A DNA stretch of 15,497 nucleotides, taken from contig PJRA01000443.1 of NCBI GenBank assembly GCA_016987375.1, positions 1,217,179 through 1,232,675 on the forward strand. The letters run 5' to 3'. Under the pieces are notes generated by a model. It searched no databases. It saw only the letters and a program-made list of their open reading frames with translations, and was not told the DNA's origin. The number at the start of each line of letters is the position of its first letter. The stretch's first letter is position 1. Both the position numbers and the translations under genes were made by a program. Positions 10,601-15,497 of this stretch are shown here, piece after piece. The DNA is from Brachionus koreanus. Taxonomy: Eukaryota; Rotifera; Eurotatoria; Ploima; Brachionidae.

Positions 10601-13600
10601 ATCAATAGATTCTTAAAAAATTTTTATACTTTGGATTTAATTAAAAAATAAAGTGCTTTACAAACTTTCGAACTCATATTGCATCATTAACGCTATTTCC
10701 GCATTTTGATCAAATAACAAAAACAAAAATTTAAATTTATACTAGTTTTCTTAAGTGTCTCTAGCTAGTTCAACAAAATTTATCATTTTTTTAAAACTAG
10801 CTTTCGACTCGAAGAAAAAAATTACAATTTAAATTTTTTTTTTCTAAATCTAAAATTATAAAACGAAAATGAACTTATTAATGCCAAAAGAAATTCTAAA
10901 AATACACTTGTGTGATACAATAACAAATGACAAACTATTCAAAAGATAGGTTGATAGGACATATGCTTAGGATGGAAGAAAATCGAATAATAAAAAGAGT
11001 CCTGCAATGGACTTTTCGCAAAGCAAGCGAAAAGTAGAAAGACCAACAATGACTTTGAGGGCAACAATCATGAAAGAGCTCACTAAAATGGGTATGACTG
11101 CAATGTTTACATTAGTACCCCTGGGCTCGTCTATCCGATCTCTTCGTTAGACGTTTAAGAGCAGCTATTTACGCTCCATTCTAATTTAAATGCTCAGGGT
11201 TTAGTTAGTTAACTAATCCAGTGATTTCGACTGATATGTTGCTATGTCACAATGCTATGGGCTGAAGCAAGGGTAAAGGCAAAATATCGACTTCAGTGGA
11301 AATCAAAAGTAATGACTCTATGCTCCACAAAGAGCGTTTAAGAAAAAAAAATTGCCAAGAGAGTTCAAAAGTTTGACAAGTACATTCTTTTTTTTCATAA
11401 AACACAAAGTCTAAAATTGATTTTAGAACTTTTTAATTCATTTTTTGAAAATATTTAACAAAATTTTAAAATATTGATCTTTAAAGAAAGGCTAAAGTTA
11501 AACAAAGCTCTACAGTTACTTAAAGAAACCCTTCAATGATTTATTCTCATTGATCTAGTAATTAAAATCCAATATTAAAACTGTTTCTTTTTTATTTTTT
11601 TAAATTATTAGCAAGAAATATTCTTATATTTCTTATTAAATACATGAATATTAAAAAAAGAAAGGTCTTTTACAACTAAAGACAGCATGAGAAAAGCTGA
11701 CTGTTATAAAATCACAATTTTTCTGTTAAATTTTTCTTGAAACTTGTTTTAAATTTGAAAATTTGTTACTTTTACGTCACTCTCTGGCTTTTTGTATTCA
11801 GGATTTTTGGCATCAATAAGAGGACCTTTATTAAATTCTACTTTTTCATCAAATATTTTAACATTAGGCACCGGTTTTTTATAATCACTGTTTTTAGCAT
11901 CAACAATCGGTTCTTTATGAATGTTGGTTTTCTTACTAAAAATCTAATTTTCTCATAGTATATAAATAAACAAATTATTTAGAGCAAACACTAATATGGT
12001 CCTAAAAGAATCTTAATTCAATCAATCTCTCATAATGATGCAGAAATACAATTTTAAACTTTAATAGCACTTACTTTAAGATTTGAGGTTGGTTTTTGAT
12101 AGTTTGGATTTTTTGTATCAACCACTGGAGCAATATTTCGTACTTCTACTTTCTCGCTAAAAACCTTAAATTCATTTTTAACTTTTGCTTGATAATTATT
12201 TTAAAATTAAGCCTTTTTACTTGAACATTACCACCTAGTTTTTTATAATTTGTATTTCTGTCATCAACTCTTGGACTTGCATTGACATCAATTTTTTCAC
12301 TAAAGACCTTTTTAATATCATTTTAAAATTGAATAAAATTTTAATTAAATAGTACATACCCTTACGTTTCCGCCCTGTCTGGTATAATTTCTATTGAAAG
12401 TGTCTATTTTCGGACCTGTGTTAAAGTTTTGTCTCTCGCTAAAAACCTTAAAAAGAAGGAGCATAGAATTTATTTATTTTTGATAGAAGTATACTTCAAC
12501 ATTGCCACCATTTCTGGAATAATTTCTATTTCTAGTATCCACCCTCGGTCCCGATTTAAAATTTAATTTTTCATCAAAAATCTAGATAAATACTCGCTAT
12601 TAAAAAAAAGCAATTCTCACATTCTAGCATACATACTTCTATTTCTCCACTTGGTTTATTATAATTTCTATTAAATGTATCAACTTTTGGTTTTCCATAA
12701 GGTCTAGATTTATCATCAAATATTTCTATATCACCACCTTTAGGTGCATAGCCATAATTATAAGAATCAACACGAGATTTAATTCTATGATTTATTGGTT
12801 CATCAAAAATCTTAGAAAAAAATTCTAATATCATTAAATCAATTCAGAAATTATACCTCTACATCACCGCCGGGACGCACATAGTGCTTATTAAAACTAT
12901 CAACCTTTGACTTTTTTTTCGGAATTCTTTTCTCATCAAATATTTCAACATCTCCTCCACTGGGCTTGTATCCAGGTTTGAATGCGTCCACTCTCGCAGG
13001 AATATCCTCGTAAGATTCTTTAACTTGATAGACTTTTCTTGATGGAGTGCGTTTAACATAAATCTTCAAATTTTTTTTATAAATTTCAATCTTTTTATAA
13101 AATATGATAGAAGTTGATTTGATCATACCACTTCTTCTTCATCGTCCTCCTCATCTTCTTCCTCTTCTTCTTCATCATCATAGTCATCTAAAACCGTATA
13201 TACTCGTGTCTCTCTAGGATCAGGAGTTATTATCTTTTTGAATAATTAGTTTGAAAAAAATTTGAGATTAAGATTATTTACAGTGACTCTAGACTTTGGA
13301 TTTCGTTTAACCTTAAAAAATTACATTCAAAATAAAAAGAAAATCAATTTTTTTTTCTCACATAAACGACCTCAGGTTCTGGCGATTCTTCTCGAACATA
13401 GACCACTTTTTGAGATTGATTATTTAAATAGACAGGATTCACAGGAGTCATTAAAGGTGCTGGTGTGAGAACATACTGTACCGGATTAGGATTTATGTAC
13501 CTAACTGGCTGTGGATCTATAGCAACATTCTTAAATTTATTTTAGAAAAAAAAAACTGATTTTTAGTTTTTTGGATTTTTACATTAGACTCGGGTATCGT

Positions 13601-13677
13601 TTGGTAAAAAGCTGTTTCAAATGATAAGATAATTAGTAAGGGACAAATTGGAAAATGCGCAAATTACCTTGAGACAT
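7663..13677 (-). CDS. Tau/MAP-like microtubule-associated protein with about 13 tubulin-binding-type repeats
   Basis: Spliced by hand into 28 coding exons, 868 codons: 13677-13668, 13611-13583, 13529-13362, 13311-13282, 13233-13129, 13063-12857, 12810-12637, 12581-12495, 12446-12360, 12307-12221, 12164-12075, 11943-11770, 10249-10163, 10109-9936, 9874-9785, 9678-9633, 9578-9547, 9390-9340, 9148-9089, 9029-8988, 8928-8866, 8818-8771, 8570-8505, 8461-8354, 8298-8188, 8145-8065, 8015-7773, 7719-7663. Two junctions are phase 1 and all others phase 0. The start MSQAFYQ lies 16 nt after a TTTTTTACAG acceptor. Residues 1-69 are Pro/Asn/Val-rich, 95-114 almost all Asp/Glu, 115-503 hold 13 repeats, 504-533 a degenerate copy, and 534-868 a Lys/Glu/Ser/Asn-rich tail ending QQEINE. 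Repeats such as SKVDSFN..., RPGGDVE, IFDEK parallel the tau/MAP2 pattern (K-x-G-S, P-G-G-G, V-x-I, E-K-x-x-F), hence a predicted role binding and bundling microtubules in the cytoplasm. Tau usually has 3-5 repeats. The exons at 9874-9785 (weak GTTTTT donor) and 9578-9547 are the least certain. Confidence 0.72.
10331..10426 (-). CDS. Possible alternative terminal exon of the tau-like gene
   Basis: Downstream of a CCTATCAG acceptor-like site, 31 sense codons run to TGA at 10333-10331. They encode a very basic/acidic helical peptide starting QHHENELK and containing KLEKQWLKELIEKKRK. The phase is 0, so it could be spliced to exon 11943-11770 and would end the protein after the tenth repeat. The same frame remains open for about ten codons upstream of the acceptor. 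There is no clear AATAAA close downstream, and the peptide is not a tau-like repeat, so it may be chance or a transposon relic. Confidence 0.2.
   Translation of the reverse strand, partial: QHHENELKVKRMQKLEKQWLKELIEKKRKIF
10948..11178 (+). mobile_element. Decayed C-terminus of a non-LTR retrotransposon
   Basis: From 10948 the frame reads RLIGHMLRMEENRIIKRVLQ followed by W, the conserved GHVLRM...NRI.K...W region near the C-terminus of many LINE ORF2 proteins. It breaks at TAG 11035. A different frame then continues with ERPTMTLRATIMKELTKMGM, equivalent to the usual GRP..T.R..I..EL..MG segment. A third frame gives a piece like ARLSDLFVRRLRAAIYAPF before a stop at about 11180. Two frameshifts show it is dead. 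This tail type differs from the LINE at 4218-5107, so at least two LINE lineages are present. The clade cannot be fixed from so short a piece. Confidence 0.7.
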
Positions 13678-13693
13678 TTGTGTGAAATTGTTT

Positions 13694-14970
13694 CTGTAAA
13701 AAATAATTATCTAATCAGAATTTATAGATTTAAAAGGTTTTCTCAATTTATATTTACTAAAGCTCTTGAGAGAATTTGTTGCTAAGCATATTTTTTTTAA
13801 GGTAAATTAGAAATAATTTTTTAATTAAACATTAACGAAAAAAGTGTTTTGAAAAAATAATGACCCAATATTTAGCCATTTTCAAAATTTTAAAAATGTG
13901 CAAAAATCTAAATTCTAAATTTTTTATTTTAATCTTGAGCAAAGATTTTTAAAATATCGATCTAATTTAAAATTTTAATTTTTTTTCAAAAGGTAAATTT
14001 AAAATAATTTTTTGTTTTTTTGTAGTTTTCTGCAAAATTAATCAGAAATTAAATCAGTATAGAAAAATTATCTTAATTGTTTTTTTTTTTCTAATCTTTT
14101 GAATAAATTAAAAAATTTTATCAAAATCATGAATTTGAATTCAAAAATTGGTTTAATTAAAACTAATAAAAAAAAACAAACTTTTTTTTAAAAAGCTTTC
14201 CTCAGCTAAAAAATCAACTATTATTTTTACATATCAATTGAGTCAAAGGAAAACAGTGATAGACGAAATACTTTAAAACAAAATCGATTTTATTTATTTT
14301 AAATCAAGCTTTATTTTAAGAAAAAATGTCGATTTTTTTTAAATAAAGAGTTCAATTTAAATAAAAAATTGATATCTTTTTCGAAAAAAATATAAGTTAT
14401 TTAGTTTTATAGAAAAATAAGCATACTTTTTTGAATTTTCTTACATGATTTTAGAAAAAGAATCCTGTAAATGTTTGTTTATAAAAGAATTTTTAGGAAT
14501 TAAAATATAAGTTGAAATGATCTACAGCTAAAATAACAAAACGAAAAATATTTTCTAATAAGCTCGAACTAAAGCATTTATAAATTGGTAGAATAAATTG
14601 ATAGAATGTAATTAGTAGAGAAATAAGTAGAATTAGATCTAATTTTTTTTAATAAAGAAAAATCCTAATAATTTTAAAAATGTTTAGATGAATAAAATGA
14701 AATTCTTTTTTCAAAGAGTTTGTCTCCATAATGTTCCTTGTTCAGTGAGGTAAAATTTAAGTTTAGCAATAATCACTCTAATTAACGGATGCTGTATTAT
14801 TAGTTGAACAAAATTCACACTATTCTAACTTAGGAATGGTAAAAGCCAAATCAAAAAATTTTCTTTTAATTTAATCCTTATTTTATTATCTGTTAAAGAT
14901 ATTTCTCGCATCAATTGTTGTTCTGTTGTTGCTACACAACCTCTTTTGGTCTTGCTAGTAGAATACTTGG
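13694..14970. other. AT-rich upstream/non-coding region
   Basis: About 1.28 kb of A/T homopolymer-rich sequence lies upstream of the tau-like gene. It starts with the acceptor (TTTTTTACAG on the minus strand, ending at 13694) of the first visible exon. A GTAAAT donor-like site at 13757-13752 could define a short 5' UTR intron; otherwise the acceptor may serve spliced-leader trans-splicing. The promoter should lie here, but no distinct element can be told from background. From about 14700 the base composition becomes more mixed, which suggests the transposon remnant to the right begins before its recognisable coding part. Confidence 0.45.
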
Positions 14971-15183
14971 ATGATTAATGTCTTTTTGTATTTAATAAAC
15001 CATTTCATCCATCCAATAAATCGTCTCAGCAGATCTATGGGCCAGATAACGCCCAAGATAACTGAACTTATTTCCAAAAGTGTTGAACTAGAAAAAGAAT
15101 TCAAAATAGAGAGAGAAAAGTCTAAAAAGATTAATACTGAATCTGATCAGCCACAAAACAAGAAATCGCTAATTTACAGCTGA
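14971..15183 (+). pseudogene. Remnant open frame, possibly the end of a LINE ORF1
   Basis: Seventy codons from ATG at 14971 to TGA. The first 20 residues are hydrophobic and may not belong. Residues 24-60 (from GQITPKITELISKSVELEKE onward) are a charged amphipathic stretch that could be coiled coil. It is followed about 160 bases later by a LINE endonuclease-like fragment on the same strand, the order ORF1-ORF2 of many LINEs. No zinc knuckle or other hallmark is visible, so the ORF1 reading is inference from position and composition. Confidence 0.35.
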
Positions 15184-15341
15184 GTAATAACTTCTAGTCT
15201 AAGCAGTGCTTTAGTTGAAGGAAAAAGTTATATGCTCGTGTACAGAACACAAGCTTATAATTAAGTCAAGATGTTAGCTTAGTGTAAATGTGTCTGTCAG
15301 CATTTCGAAGCGTCTAGCTTCTGAGATACGTGACAAGTATA

Positions 15342-15497
15342 ATTGTTACTTATCTTTGTGCATCAGTTAATAAGCTGATGAATAACTAATCAAAGAAGGT
15401 AACAGATTTGGCAGGTTTTATAACTGAGACTTGGTTCTAGGAGTTTTTCTCTCCATCTCTGAAATGTTTAACTGTTATTGAAATGGCTGAGTAGAAG
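15342..15497 (+). mobile_element. Decayed LINE endonuclease fragment running off the right edge
   Basis: In one frame from 15342 the translation gives LCASVNKLMNN, a TAA at 15387, then SKKVTDLAGFITETWF, a TAG at 15438, then EFFSPSLKCLTVIE. This resembles the start of the APE-type endonuclease of LINE ORF2, where an N-x-R-S-x-x-N-K segment is followed by a conserved I-T-E-T-W-L motif. Two stops within 50 codons show decay. The reverse transcriptase would lie to the right, outside the window. Confidence 0.6.

Larger units (their letters stand above)
10250..11769 (-). other. Longest intron of the tau-like gene
   Basis: At 1.52 kb this intron is far longer than the others (42-200 nt). It splits two nearly identical repeat units. 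It contains a plus-strand LINE remnant (10948 to about 11178), an inverted repeat (AGCTAGTT 10763-10770 with AACTAGCT 10795-10802), and a short minus-strand frame at 10331-10426 that could be an alternative last exon. I saw no further tau-like repeat unit in it. Confidence 0.55.
9936..13063 (-). repeat. Thirteen tandem ~29-residue tau-like repeats, mostly one per exon
   Basis: Units are encoded by exons 13063-12857 (two, the first longer and atypical at its start), 12810-12637 (two), 12581-12495, 12446-12360, 12307-12221, 12164-12075 (30 residues), 11943-11770 (two), 10249-10163 and 10109-9936 (two). The pattern is [IV]-F-[DSN]-E-K, five or six variable residues, [GA]-P-x-[VI]-D-[STA], then N-x-[ND]-Y-x-[KR], a Pro or Gly turn, and [GS]-[GD]-[DN]-[VI]-[EKQR]. 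Every unit ends at a phase-0 boundary, so introns fall exactly between repeats. Early units (1-7) keep the GG turn. Units 8-11 and 13 replace it with PTSN, PVPN or PES. Exon 9874-9785 encodes a further, strongly decayed copy that retains an IDAK core. Confidence 0.75.

Noticed and set aside
11737..11958. Plus-strand open frame of 73 codons
   Set aside because: It lies antisense over exon 11943-11770 with its two clear tau-like repeats.
12859..13059. Second minus-strand frame over the first tau-like repeats
   Set aside because: The overlapping frame gives the repeats and correct splice borders; this one gives no repeat pattern.
9936..13063. Regularly spaced similar DNA units suggesting a CRISPR array
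   Set aside because: The periodicity comes from protein-coding repeat exons separated by introns with GT-AG borders; the units diverge at synonymous sites and there are no identical direct repeats.
13262..13468. Plus-strand open frame of 68 codons
   Set aside because: Antisense shadow of exons 13311-13282 and 13529-13362 of the tau-like gene, crossing their intron.

Overview
This is an AT-rich piece of a small invertebrate nuclear genome. Genes are split by very short GT-AG introns (mostly 42-61 nt), translation uses standard stop codons, and non-LTR retrotransposon debris with AAAT-type 3' tails is scattered through it. A monogonont rotifer such as Brachionus would fit all of this, but that is a guess from genome style and not a proven assignment.

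Two multi-exon genes fill most of the window, both on the minus strand and head to tail. The right-hand gene (13677 down to 7663) can be read from start to stop as 28 coding exons, 868 codons. It encodes a Pro/Asn-rich N-terminus, an acidic stretch, 13 tandem repeats of about 29 residues plus one degenerate copy, and a long charged, non-repetitive tail. The repeats resemble the tubulin-binding repeats of the tau/MAP2/MAP4 family, so I read it as a tau-like microtubule-associated protein with an unusually long repeat array. The left-hand gene (6778 down to 281 and off the left edge) has a large first exon with a polyQ and Pro/Asn/Met-rich start. This is followed by exons that mostly encode one copy each of a different, degenerate repeat of about 45 residues. 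I do not recognise this family.

Nearly every intron in both genes is phase 0, so repeat exons can be gained, lost or skipped without breaking the frame. The only introns longer than about 210 nt (1174-2614, 3529-5629 and 10250-11769) are the ones that hold transposon remnants. These are a Tc1/mariner-type foldback element with a LINE-tail copy inside it, a 5'-truncated LINE with two nonsense codons, and a frameshifted LINE C-terminus.

Region by region: 1-280 is intron with an AACCGGTT palindrome cluster; 281-6778 is the 45-residue-repeat gene; 6779-7662 is a spacer holding the 3' flank of the tau-like gene; 7663-13677 is the tau-like gene; 13694-14970 is AT-rich non-coding DNA; 14971-15497 is a decayed plus-strand LINE, with an ORF1-like coiled coil followed by an endonuclease fragment that runs off the right edge. 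All gene structures were spliced by hand from splice signals, reading frame and repeat periodicity, without transcript data.
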